A stretch of DNA of 64,000 nt from Mastigias papua (lineage: Eukaryota; Cnidaria; Scyphozoa; Rhizostomeae; Mastigiidae), in the NCBI GenBank assembly GCA_964019165.1, contig OZ025286.1:8851688-8915687 (forward strand). Direction: 5' to 3'. Under the pieces are notes generated by a model. The model saw nothing but the letters and a program-made list of their open reading frames with translations. It did not search any database and was not told the origin of the DNA. Position numbers and translations under genes: made by a program. Of this stretch, positions 39,672 to 51,720 are shown piece by piece (position 1 is the stretch's first letter; every line of letters starts with the position of its first letter).

Positions 39672-39813
39672 TCATATGACCATCAGATCTGTGGTCATTG
39701 CTGTATTGTCAGACTTTACACACATACGTATATTAGGCCCATCACAAGTAATGACAGTATGTGCATATACCGTTGTATGATTGAAATTGAGCGCAAGTGC
39801 GTCAGTTATAAAA
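39672..39813. repeat. 142-bp monomer remnant with a 229-bp deletion
   Basis: An N-type unit runs normally to gcgtcagt at 39806 (offset 135), then jumps to the last bases of a unit (tataaaa, 39807..39813) before the next copy at 39814. Offsets 136-364 are missing, 229 bp. The two sides share only one base at the junction, so this looks like end joining and not exchange in register. The whole invariant window and the right cassette are lost. It is the only large internal deletion in the window. Confidence 0.93.
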
Positions 39814-41297
39814 TCATATGACCATCAGATCTGTGGTCATTGCTGTATTGTCAGACTTTACACACATACGTATATTAGGCCCATCACAAGTAATGACAGT
39901 ATGTGCATATACTGTTGTATGATTGAAATTGAGTGCAAGTGCGTCAGTCTCATGCATTAAACGACTTTTACATCTATTATTGCACCGATGCCAATAGTTT
40001 AGCCAATGTTTCCTTCTTACATTAGCTGTAATCTGCGTTTCTAGACTATATACAGCTTTAAAGTTCTTTACATGTCGCAAAACTGACAGTACTATCCAAG
40101 ACTTACAATCACTATAAGTACGTGTGTCATAGCTCCAAAACATAATCTAAGCATATTTGAACAATGAATCTAGCATTTATAATATCATATGACCATCAGA
40201 TCTGTAGTCATTGCTGTATTGTCAGACTTTACACATATACGTATTTTAGGCCCATCGCAATCAATGACAGTATGTGCATATACTGTTGTATGGTTGAAAT
40301 TGAGCGCAAGTGCGTCAATCTCATGCATTAAACGACTTTTACATCTATTGTTGCACCGATGCCAATAGTTTAGCCAATGTTTCCTTCTCAAATTAGTTGT
40401 AATCTGCGTTTGTAGACTATATACAGCTTTCAAGTTCTTTACTTCTCGCAAAACTGACAGTACTATCCAAGACTTACAATCACTATAAGTACGTGTGTCA
40501 TAGCTTCAAAACATAATCTAAGCATATTTGAATAGTGAATCTAGCATTTATAATATCATATGACCATCAGATCTGTAGTCATTGCTGTATTGTCAGACTT
40601 TACACACATACGTATATTAGGCCCATCACAAGTAATGACAGTATGTGCATATACTGTTGTATGATTGAAATTGAGTGCAAGTGCGTCAGTCTCATGCATT
40701 AAACGACTTTTACATCTATTATTGCACCGATGCCAATAGTTTAGCCAATGTTTCCTTCTTAAATTTGCTGTAATCTGCGTTTCTAGACTTTATACAGCTT
40801 TAAAGTTCTTTACATGTCGCAAAACTGACAGTACTATCCAAGACTTACAATCACTATAAGTACGTGTGTCATAGCTCCAAAACATAATCTAAGCATATTT
40901 GAACAATGAATCTAGCATTTATAATATCATATGACCATCAGATCTGTAGTCATTGCTGTATTGTCAGACATTACACATATACGTATTTTAGGCCCATCAC
41001 AATCAATGACAGTATGTGCATATACCGTTGTATGATTGAAATTGAGTGCAAGTGCGTCAGTCTCATGCATTAAACGACTTTTACATCTATTGTTGCACCG
41101 ATGCCGATAGTTTAGCAAATGTTTCCTACTTAAATTAGCTGTAATCTGCGTTTGTAGACTATATACAGCTTTAAAGTTCTTTACATGTCGCAAAACTGAC
41201 AGTACTATCCAAGACTTACTATCACTATAAGTACGTGTGTCATAGCTCCAAAACATAATCTAAGCTTATTTGAACAGTGAATCTAGCATTTATAAAA
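39814..41297. repeat. Four monomers after the remnant
   Basis: 39814 (N/E with attattgcacc), 40185 (K left with ctttacacatat and cccatcgcaatc, Q right with gttgtaatc and tcaagttctttacttctcgc, agcttcaaaac breaking the frame), 40556 (N/E with aatttgctg and gactttatac), 40927 (K/Q with a private gatgccgatag, agcaaatg and cttactatc). Confidence 0.75.
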
Positions 41298-42778
41298 TCA
41301 TATGACCATCAGATCTGTGGTCATTGCTGTATTGTCAGACTTTACACACATACGTATATTAGGCCCATCACAAGTAATGACAGTATGTGCATATACCGTT
41401 GTATGGTTGAAATTGAGCGCAAGTGCGTGATCTCATGCATTAAACGACTTTTACATCTATTGTTGCACCGATGCCAATAGTTTAGCCAATGTTTCCTTCT
41501 TACATTAGCTGTAATCTACGTTTCTAGACTATATACAGCTTTAAAGTTCTTTACATGTCGCAAAACTGACAGTACTATCCAAGACTTACAATCACTATAA
41601 GTACGTGTGTCATAGCTCCAAAACATAATCTAAGCATATTTGAACAATGAATCTAGCATTTATAATATCATATGACCATCAGATCTGTAGTCATTGCTGT
41701 ATTGTCAGACTTTACACATATACGTATTTTAGGCCCATCGCAATCAATGACAGTATGTGCATATACTGTTGTATGGTTGAAATTGAGCGCAAGTGCGTGA
41801 TCTCATGCATTAAACGACTTTTACATCTATTGTTGCACCGATGCCAATAGTTTAGCCAATGTTTCCTTCTTACATTAGCTGTAATCTACGTTTCTAGACT
41901 ATATACAGCTTTAAAGTTCTTTACATGTCGCAAAACTGACAGTACTATCCAAGACTTACAATCACTATAAGTACGTGTGTCATAGCTCCAAAACATAATC
42001 TAAGCATATTTGAACAATGAATCTAGCATTTATAATATCATATGACCATCAGATCTGTAGTCATTGCTGTATTGTCAGACTTTACACATATACGTATTTT
42101 AGGCCCATCACAATCAATGACAGTATGTGCATATACTGTTGTATGGTTGAAATTGAGCCTAAGTGCGTCAATCTCATGCATTAAACGACTTTTACATCTA
42201 TTGTTGCACCGATGCCAATAGTTTAGCCAATGTTTCCTACTCAAATTAGCTTTAGTCTGTGCTTTTACACTATATACAGCTTTAAAGTTCTTTACATGTC
42301 GCAAAACTGGCAGTACTATCCAAGACTTACAATCACTATAAGTACGTGTGTCATAGCTCCAAAACATAATCTAAGCTTATTTGAACAGTGAATCTAGCAT
42401 TTATAAAATCATATGACCATCAGATCTGTGGTCATTGCTGTATTGTCAGACTTTACACACATACGTATATTAGGCCCATCACAAGTAATGGCAGTATGTG
42501 CATATACTGTTGTATGGTTGAAATTGAGCGCAAGTGCGTGATCTCATGCATTAAACGACTTTTACATCTATTGTTGCACCGATGCCAATAGTGTAGCCAA
42601 TGTTTCCTTCTTACATTAGCTGTAATCTGCGTTTCTAGACTATATACAGCTTTAAAGTTCTTTACATGTCGCAAAACTGACAGTACTATCCAAGACTTAC
42701 AATCACTATAAGTACGTGTGTCATAGCTCCAAAACATAATATAAGCATATTTGAACAATGAATCTAGCATTTATAATA
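41298..42778. repeat. Cluster of 370-bp frameshifted monomers
   Basis: Copies at 41298, 41668 and 42409 each read gtgcgtgatctc where others read gtgcgtcaatctc: caa became ga, a net loss of one base at offset about 132. Each is 370 bp and the minus-strand frame shifts. 41298 and 41668 also share gtaatctacg. The copy at 42038 is a 371-bp K/V unit with gagcctaag. The same lesion recurs at 45409, 48005 and 51351, so it spread to six copies. Confidence 0.88.
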
Positions 42779-43182
42779 TCATATGACCATCAGATCTGTA
42801 GTCATTGCTGTATTGTCAGACATTACACATATACGTATTTTAGGCCCATCACAATCAATGACAGTATGTGCATATACTGTTGTATGGTTGACATTGAGCG
42901 CAAGTGCGTCAATCTCATGCATTAAACGACTTTTACATCTATTGTTGCACCGATGCCAATAGTTTAGCCAATGTTTCCTTCTTACATTAGCTGTAATCTG
43001 CGTTTCTAGACTACTCAAATTAGCTTTAGTCTGTGCTTTTACACTATATACAGCTTTAAAGTTCTTTACATGTCGCAAAACTGACAGTACTATCCAAGAC
43101 TTACAATCACTATAAGTACGTGTGTCATAGCTCCAAAACATAATATAAGCATATTTGAACAATGAATCTAGCATTTATAATA
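42779..43182. repeat. 404-bp monomer with both right-window alleles in tandem
   Basis: This unit is 33 bp longer than normal. The right window is present twice: an E-type cassette at 42979..43011 followed directly by a V-type cassette at 43012..43044, each exactly 33 bp and in register. The flanks are normal. A shared CTA at the two cassette boundaries could have guided the join. The minus-strand frame stays open at 131 codons in the listed frame, which begins upstream in the linker. The unit shares ttgacattg with its right neighbour (43183) and ataatataagc with its left neighbour (42409). Confidence 0.95.
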
Positions 43183-43924
43183 TCATATGACCATCAGATC
43201 TGTAGTCATTGCTGTATTGTCAGACATTACACATATACGTATTTTAGGCCCATCACAATCAATGACAGTATGTGCATATACTGTTGTATGGTTGACATTG
43301 AGCGCAAGTGCGTCAATCTCATGCATTAAACGACTTTTACATCTATTGTTGCACCGATGCCAATAGTTTAGCCAATGTTTCCTACTCAAATTAGCTTTAG
43401 TCTGTGCTTTTACACTATATACAGCTTTAAAGTTCTTTACATGTCGCAAAACTGGCAGTACTATCCAAGACTTACAATCACTATAAGTACGTGTGTCATA
43501 GCTCCAAAACATAATCTAAGCATATTTGAACAGTGAATCTAGCATTTATAAAATCATATGACCATCAGATCTGTGGTCATTGCTGTATTGTCAGACTTTA
43601 CACACATACGTATATTAGGCCCATCACAAGTAATGACAGTATGTGCATATACCGTTGTATGATTGAAATTGAGCGCAAGTGCGTCAGTCTCATGCATTAA
43701 ACGACTTTTACATCTATTGTTGCACCGATGCCAATAGTTTAGCCAATGTTTCCTTCTGAAATTAGCTGTAATCTGCGTTTGTAGACTATATACAGCTTTC
43801 AAGTTCTTTACTTCTCGCAAAACTGACAGTACTATCCAAGACTTACAATCACTATAAGTACGTGTGTCATAGCTCCAAAACATAATCTAAGCATATTTGA
43901 ATAGTGAATCTAGCATTTATAATA
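43183..43924. repeat. Two monomers leading into block Z
   Basis: 43183 is K/V with ttgacattg, shared with the 404-bp copy. 43554 is N/Q with tcaagttctttacttctcgc and a private ttctgaaatt. It otherwise matches 46150 and 48746, so homology to the Z series begins here. Confidence 0.8.
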
Positions 43925-46520
43925 TCATATGACCATCAGATCTGTAGTCATTGCTGTATTGTCAGACTTTACACACATACGTATATTAGGCCCATCACAA
44001 GTAATGACAGTATGTGCATATACTGTTGTATGATTGAAATTGAGTGCAAGTGCGTCAGTCTCATGCATTAAACGACTTTTACATCTATTATTGCACCGAT
44101 GCCAATAGTTTAGCCAATGTTTCCTTCTTAAATTAGCTGTAATCTGCGTTTCTAGACTTTATACAGCTTTAAAGTTCTTTACATGTCGCAAAACTGACAG
44201 TACTATCCAAGACTTACAATCACTATAAGTACGTGTGTCATAGCTCCAAAACATAGTCTAAGCATATTTGAACAATGAATCTAGCATTTATAAAATCATA
44301 TGACCATCAGATCTGTGGTCATTGCTGTATTGTCAGACTTTACACACATACGTATATTAGGCCCATCACAAGTAATGACAGTATGTGCATATACCGTTGT
44401 ATGATTGAAATTGAGTGCAAGTGCGTCAGTCTCATGCATTAAACGACTTTTACATCTATTGTTGCACCGATGCCAATAGTTTAGCCAATGTTTCCTACTC
44501 AAATTAGCTTTAGTCTGTGCTTTTACACTATATACAGCTTTAAAGTTCTTTACATGTCGCAAAACTGACAGTACTATCCAAGACTTACAATCACTATAAG
44601 TACATGTGTCATAGCTCCAAAACATAATCTAAGCATATTTGAACAATGAATCTAGCATTTATAATATCATATGACCATCAGATCTGTAGTCATTGCTGTA
44701 TTGTCAGACATTACACATTTACGTATTTTAGGCCCATCACAATCAATGACAGTATGTGCATATACTGTTGTATGATTGAAATTGAGCGCAAGTGCGTCAA
44801 TCTCATGCATTAAACGACTTTTACATCTATTGTTGCACCGATGCCAATAGTTTAGCCAATGTTTCCTTCTTACATTAGCTGTAATCTGCGTTTCTAGACT
44901 ATATACAGCTTTAAAGTTCTTTACATGTCGCAAAACTGACAGTACTATCCAACACTTACAATCACTATAAGTACGTGTGTCATAGCTCCAAAACATAATC
45001 TAAGCATATTTGAACAATGAATCTAGCATTTATAATATCATATGACCATCAGATCTGTAGTCATTGCTGTATTGTCAGACATTACACATATACGTATTTT
45101 AGGCCCATCACAATCAATGACAGTATGTGCATATACTGTTGTATGATTGAAATTGAGCACAAGTGCGTCAATCTCATGCATTAAACGACTTTTACATCTA
45201 TTGTTGCACCGATGCCAATAGTTTAGCCAATGTTTCCTACTTAAATTAGCTGTAATCTGCGATTCTAGACTATATACAGCTTTAAAGTTCTTTACATGTC
45301 GCAAAACTGACAGTACTATCCAAGACTTACAATCACTATAAGTACGTGTGTCATAGCTCCAAAACATAATCTAAGCATATTTGAACAATGAATCTAGCAT
45401 TTATAAAATCATATGACCATCAGATCTGTGGTCATTGCTGTATTGTCAGACTTTACACACATACGTATATTAGGCCCATCACAAGTAATGACAGTATGTG
45501 CATATACTGTTGTATGGTTGAAATTGAGCGCAAGTGCGTGATCTCATGCATTAAACGACTTTTACATCTATTGTTGCACCGATGCCAATAGTTTAGCCAA
45601 TGTTTCCTTCTTACATTAGCTGTAATCTGCGTGTCTAGACTATATACAGCTTTAAAGTTCTTTACATGTCGCAAAACTGACAGTACTATCCAAGACTTAC
45701 AATCACTATAAGTACGTGTGTCATAGCTCCAAAACATAATCTAAGCATATTTGAACAATGAATCTAGCATTTATAATATCATATGACCATCAGATCTGTA
45801 GTCATTGCTGTATTGTCAGACATTACACATATACGTATTTTAGGCCCATCACAATCAATGACAGTATGTGCATATACTGTTGTATGGTTGAAATTGAGTG
45901 CAAGTGCGTCAATCTCATGCATTAAACGACTTTTACATCTATTGTTGCACCGATGCCAATAGTTTAGCCAATGTTTCCTACTCAAATTAGCTTTAGTCTG
46001 TGCTTTTACACTATATACAGCTTTAAAGTTCTTTACATGTCGCAAAACTGGCAGTACTATCCAAGACTTACAATCACTATAAGTACGTGTGTCATAGCTC
46101 CAAAACATAATCTAAGCATATTTGAACAGTGAATCTAGCATTTATAAAATCATATGACCATCAGATCTGTGGTCATTGCTGTATTGTCAGACTTTACACA
46201 CATACGTATATTAGGCCCATCACAAGTAATGACAGTATGTGCATATACCGTTGTATGATTGAAATTGAGCGCAAGTGCGTCAGTCTCATGCATTAAACGA
46301 CTTTTACATCTATTGTTGCACCGATGCCAATAGTTTAGCCAATGTTTCCTTCTCAAATTAGCTGTAATCTGCGTTTGTAGACTATATACAGCTTTCAAGT
46401 TCTTTACTTCTCGCAAAACTGACAGTACTATCCAAGACTTACAATCACTATAAGTACGTGTGTCATAGCTCCAAAACATAATCTAAGCATATTTGAATAG
46501 TGAATCTAGCATTTATAATA
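43925..46520. repeat. Block Z copy 1 (seven monomers, 2596 bp)
   Basis: Starts: 43925 (gactttatac, catagtcta), 44296 (N/V, tacatgtgtc), 44667 (K/E, acatttacg, caacacttac), 45038 (gagcacaag, gcgattctag), 45409 (370 bp, gcgtgtctag), 45779 (K/V, ggttg with gagtgcaag), 46150 (N/Q, cttctcgc). The block is directly followed by a second copy in which I found no difference. Confidence 0.92.
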
Positions 46521-49116
46521 TCATATGACCATCAGATCTGTAGTCATTGCTGTATTGTCAGACTTTACACACATACGTATATTAGGCCCATCACAAGTAA
46601 TGACAGTATGTGCATATACTGTTGTATGATTGAAATTGAGTGCAAGTGCGTCAGTCTCATGCATTAAACGACTTTTACATCTATTATTGCACCGATGCCA
46701 ATAGTTTAGCCAATGTTTCCTTCTTAAATTAGCTGTAATCTGCGTTTCTAGACTTTATACAGCTTTAAAGTTCTTTACATGTCGCAAAACTGACAGTACT
46801 ATCCAAGACTTACAATCACTATAAGTACGTGTGTCATAGCTCCAAAACATAGTCTAAGCATATTTGAACAATGAATCTAGCATTTATAAAATCATATGAC
46901 CATCAGATCTGTGGTCATTGCTGTATTGTCAGACTTTACACACATACGTATATTAGGCCCATCACAAGTAATGACAGTATGTGCATATACCGTTGTATGA
47001 TTGAAATTGAGTGCAAGTGCGTCAGTCTCATGCATTAAACGACTTTTACATCTATTGTTGCACCGATGCCAATAGTTTAGCCAATGTTTCCTACTCAAAT
47101 TAGCTTTAGTCTGTGCTTTTACACTATATACAGCTTTAAAGTTCTTTACATGTCGCAAAACTGACAGTACTATCCAAGACTTACAATCACTATAAGTACA
47201 TGTGTCATAGCTCCAAAACATAATCTAAGCATATTTGAACAATGAATCTAGCATTTATAATATCATATGACCATCAGATCTGTAGTCATTGCTGTATTGT
47301 CAGACATTACACATTTACGTATTTTAGGCCCATCACAATCAATGACAGTATGTGCATATACTGTTGTATGATTGAAATTGAGCGCAAGTGCGTCAATCTC
47401 ATGCATTAAACGACTTTTACATCTATTGTTGCACCGATGCCAATAGTTTAGCCAATGTTTCCTTCTTACATTAGCTGTAATCTGCGTTTCTAGACTATAT
47501 ACAGCTTTAAAGTTCTTTACATGTCGCAAAACTGACAGTACTATCCAACACTTACAATCACTATAAGTACGTGTGTCATAGCTCCAAAACATAATCTAAG
47601 CATATTTGAACAATGAATCTAGCATTTATAATATCATATGACCATCAGATCTGTAGTCATTGCTGTATTGTCAGACATTACACATATACGTATTTTAGGC
47701 CCATCACAATCAATGACAGTATGTGCATATACTGTTGTATGATTGAAATTGAGCACAAGTGCGTCAATCTCATGCATTAAACGACTTTTACATCTATTGT
47801 TGCACCGATGCCAATAGTTTAGCCAATGTTTCCTACTTAAATTAGCTGTAATCTGCGATTCTAGACTATATACAGCTTTAAAGTTCTTTACATGTCGCAA
47901 AACTGACAGTACTATCCAAGACTTACAATCACTATAAGTACGTGTGTCATAGCTCCAAAACATAATCTAAGCATATTTGAACAATGAATCTAGCATTTAT
48001 AAAATCATATGACCATCAGATCTGTGGTCATTGCTGTATTGTCAGACTTTACACACATACGTATATTAGGCCCATCACAAGTAATGACAGTATGTGCATA
48101 TACTGTTGTATGGTTGAAATTGAGCGCAAGTGCGTGATCTCATGCATTAAACGACTTTTACATCTATTGTTGCACCGATGCCAATAGTTTAGCCAATGTT
48201 TCCTTCTTACATTAGCTGTAATCTGCGTGTCTAGACTATATACAGCTTTAAAGTTCTTTACATGTCGCAAAACTGACAGTACTATCCAAGACTTACAATC
48301 ACTATAAGTACGTGTGTCATAGCTCCAAAACATAATCTAAGCATATTTGAACAATGAATCTAGCATTTATAATATCATATGACCATCAGATCTGTAGTCA
48401 TTGCTGTATTGTCAGACATTACACATATACGTATTTTAGGCCCATCACAATCAATGACAGTATGTGCATATACTGTTGTATGGTTGAAATTGAGTGCAAG
48501 TGCGTCAATCTCATGCATTAAACGACTTTTACATCTATTGTTGCACCGATGCCAATAGTTTAGCCAATGTTTCCTACTCAAATTAGCTTTAGTCTGTGCT
48601 TTTACACTATATACAGCTTTAAAGTTCTTTACATGTCGCAAAACTGGCAGTACTATCCAAGACTTACAATCACTATAAGTACGTGTGTCATAGCTCCAAA
48701 ACATAATCTAAGCATATTTGAACAGTGAATCTAGCATTTATAAAATCATATGACCATCAGATCTGTGGTCATTGCTGTATTGTCAGACTTTACACACATA
48801 CGTATATTAGGCCCATCACAAGTAATGACAGTATGTGCATATACCGTTGTATGATTGAAATTGAGCGCAAGTGCGTCAGTCTCATGCATTAAACGACTTT
48901 TACATCTATTGTTGCACCGATGCCAATAGTTTAGCCAATGTTTCCTTCTCAAATTAGCTGTAATCTGCGTTTGTAGACTATATACAGCTTTCAAGTTCTT
49001 TACTTCTCGCAAAACTGACAGTACTATCCAAGACTTACAATCACTATAAGTACGTGTGTCATAGCTCCAAAACATAATCTAAGCATATTTGAATAGTGAA
49101 TCTAGCATTTATAATA
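46521..49116. repeat. Block Z copy 2 (seven monomers, 2596 bp)
   Basis: Starts: 46521, 46892, 47263, 47634, 48005, 48375, 48746. Every private mark of copy 1 recurs at a constant 2596-bp distance, including the 370-bp member. The next unit (49117) no longer matches, which fixes the right edge. Confidence 0.92.
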
Positions 49117-51720
49117 TCATATGACCATCAGATCTGTAGTCATTGCTGTATTGTCAGACTTTACACACATACGTATATTAGGCCCATCACAAGCAAGTAA
49201 TGACAGTATGTGCATATACTGTTGTATGATTGAAATTGAGTGCAAGTGCGTCAGTCTCATGCATTAAACGACTTTTACATCTATTCTTGCACCGATGCCA
49301 ATAGTTTAGCCAATGTTTCCTTCTTAAATTAGCTGTAATCTGCGTTTCTAGACTTTATACAGCTTTCAAGTTCTTTACATGTCGCAAAACTGACAGTACT
49401 ATCCAAGACTTACAATCACTATAAGTACGTGTGTCATAGCTCCAAAACATAATCTAAGCATATTTGAACAATGAATCTAGCATTTATAATATCATATGAC
49501 CATCAGATCTGTAGTCATTGCTGTATTGTCAGACATTAAACATATACGTATTTTAGGCCAATGACAATCAATGACAGTATGTGCATATACTGTTGTATGA
49601 TTGAAATTGAGTGCAAGTGCGTCAATCTCATGCATTAAACGACTTTTACATCTATTGTTGCACCGATGCCAATAGTTTAGCCAATGTTTCCTACTTAAAT
49701 TAGCTTTAATCTGTGCTTTTACACTATATACAGCTTTAAAGTTCTTTACAAGTCGCAAAACTGGCAGTACTATCCCAGACTTACAATCACTATAAGTACG
49801 TGTGTCATAGCTCCAAAACATAATCTAAGCATATTTGAACAGTGAATCTAGCATTTATAAAATCATATGACCATCAGATCTATGGTCATTGCTGTATTGT
49901 CAGACTTTACACACATACGTATATTAGGCCCATCACAAGTAATGACAGTATGTGCATATACCGTTGTATGATTGATATTGAGTGCAAGTGCGTCAGTCTC
50001 ATGCATTAAACGACTTTTACATCTATTATTGCACCGATGCCAATAGTTTAGCCAATGTTTCCTTCTTAAATTAGCTGTAATCTGCGTTTCTAGACTTTAT
50101 ACAGCTTTAAAGTTCTTTACATGTCGCAAAACTGACAGTACTATCCAAGACTTACAATCACTATAAGTACGTGTGTCATAGCTCCAAAACATAGTCTAAG
50201 CATATTTGAACAATGAATCTAGCATTTATAAAATCATATGACCATCAGATCTGTGGTCATTGCTGTATTGTCAGACTTTACACACATACGTATATTAGGC
50301 CCATCACAAGCAAGTAATGACAGTATGTGCATATACTGTTGTATGATTGAAATTGAGTGCAAGTGCGTCAGTCTCATGCATTAAACGACTTTTACATCTA
50401 TTGTTGCACCGATGCCAATAGTTTAGCCAATGTTTCCTACTCAAATTAGCTTTAGTCTGTGCTTTTACACTATATACAGCTTTAAAGTTCTTTACATGTC
50501 GCAAAACTGACAGTACTATCCAAGACTTACAATCACTATAAGTACATGTGTCATAGCTCCAAAACATAATCTAAGCATATTTGAACAATGAATCTAGCAT
50601 TTATAAAATGATATGACCATCAGATCTGTGGTCATTGCTGTATTGTCAGACTTTACACACATACGTATATTAGGCCCATCACAAGTAATGACAGTATGTG
50701 CATATACCGTTGTATGATTGAAATTGAGTGCAAGTGCGTCAGTCTCATGCATTAAACGACTTTTACATCTATTGTTGCACCGATGCCAATAGTTTAGCCA
50801 ATGTTTCCTTCTCAAATTAGCTGTAATCTGCGTTTGTAGACTATATACAGCTTTCAAGTTCTTTACATCTCGCAAAACTGACAGTACTATCCAAGACTTA
50901 CAATCACTATAAGTACGTGTGTCATAGCTCCAAAACATAATCTAAGCATATTTGAACAATGAATCTAGCATTTATAATATCATATGACCATCAGATCTGT
51001 AGTCATTGCTGTATTGTCAGACATTACACATATACGTATTTTAGGCCCATCACAATCAATGACAGTATGTGCATATACTGTTGTATGATTGAAATTGAGC
51101 GCAAGTGCGTCAATCTCATGCATTAAACGACTTTTACATCTATTGTTGCACCGATGCCAATAGTTTAGCCAATGTTTCCTTCTTACATTAGCTGTAATCT
51201 GCGTTTCTAGACTATATACAGCTTTAAAGTTCTTTACATGTCGCAAAACTGACAGTACTATCCAAGACTTACAATCACTATAAGTACGTGTGTCATAGCT
51301 CCAAAACATAATCTAAGCATATTTGAACAATGAATCTAGCATTTATAATATCATATGACCATCAGATCTGTAGTCATTGCTGTATTGTCAGACATTACAC
51401 ATATACGTATTTTAGGCCCATCACAATCAATGACAGTATGTGCATATACTGTTGTATGATTGAAATTGAGCGCAAGTGCGTGATCTCATGCATTAAACGA
51501 CTTTTACATCTATTGTTGCACCGATGCCAATAGTTTAGCCAATGTTTCCTTCTTACATTAGCTGTAATCTGCGTGTCTAGACTATATACAGCTTTAAAGT
51601 TCTTTACATGTCGCAAAACTGACAGTACTATCCAAGACTTACAATCACTATAAGTACGTGTGTCATAGCTCCAAAACATAATCTAAGCATATTTGAACAA
51701 TGAATCTAGCATTTATAATA
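49117..51720. repeat. Seven monomers between blocks Z and W
   Basis: Starts: 49117 (375 bp, cttgcacc, gactttatac), 49492 (K/V, attaaacat, ggccaatgac, atcccagac), 49863 (gatctatgg, gactttatac, private ttgatattg), 50234 (375 bp, V right), 50609 (linker aatgatatgacc, which removes the stop; acatctcgc), 50980 (K/E), 51351 (370 bp, K/E, gcgtgtctag). 49117 and 49492 are close to 52463 and 52838, so the order is partly that of block W. Confidence 0.8.
49190..49197 (+). repeat. 4-bp CAAG duplication, lineage marker
   Basis: CAAGCAAG replaces the usual single CAAG at offset 74, making a 375-bp unit. The same duplication is at 50307..50314, 52536..52543 and 55137..55144. All four copies share one site and one form, which suggests a single origin followed by copying. 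Confidence 0.92.

Noticed and set aside
42779..43174. A 131-residue protein variant with a functional insertion
   Set aside because: The extra residues are just the second 33-bp allele of the right window, and the longer N-terminus comes from reading back into the linker. It is a recombination scar.
11455..51533. Plus-strand ORFs of 67-69 codons in some units
   Set aside because: They are antisense shadows in the same repeat, appear only where single substitutions or one-base losses open the frame, and show no independent support.
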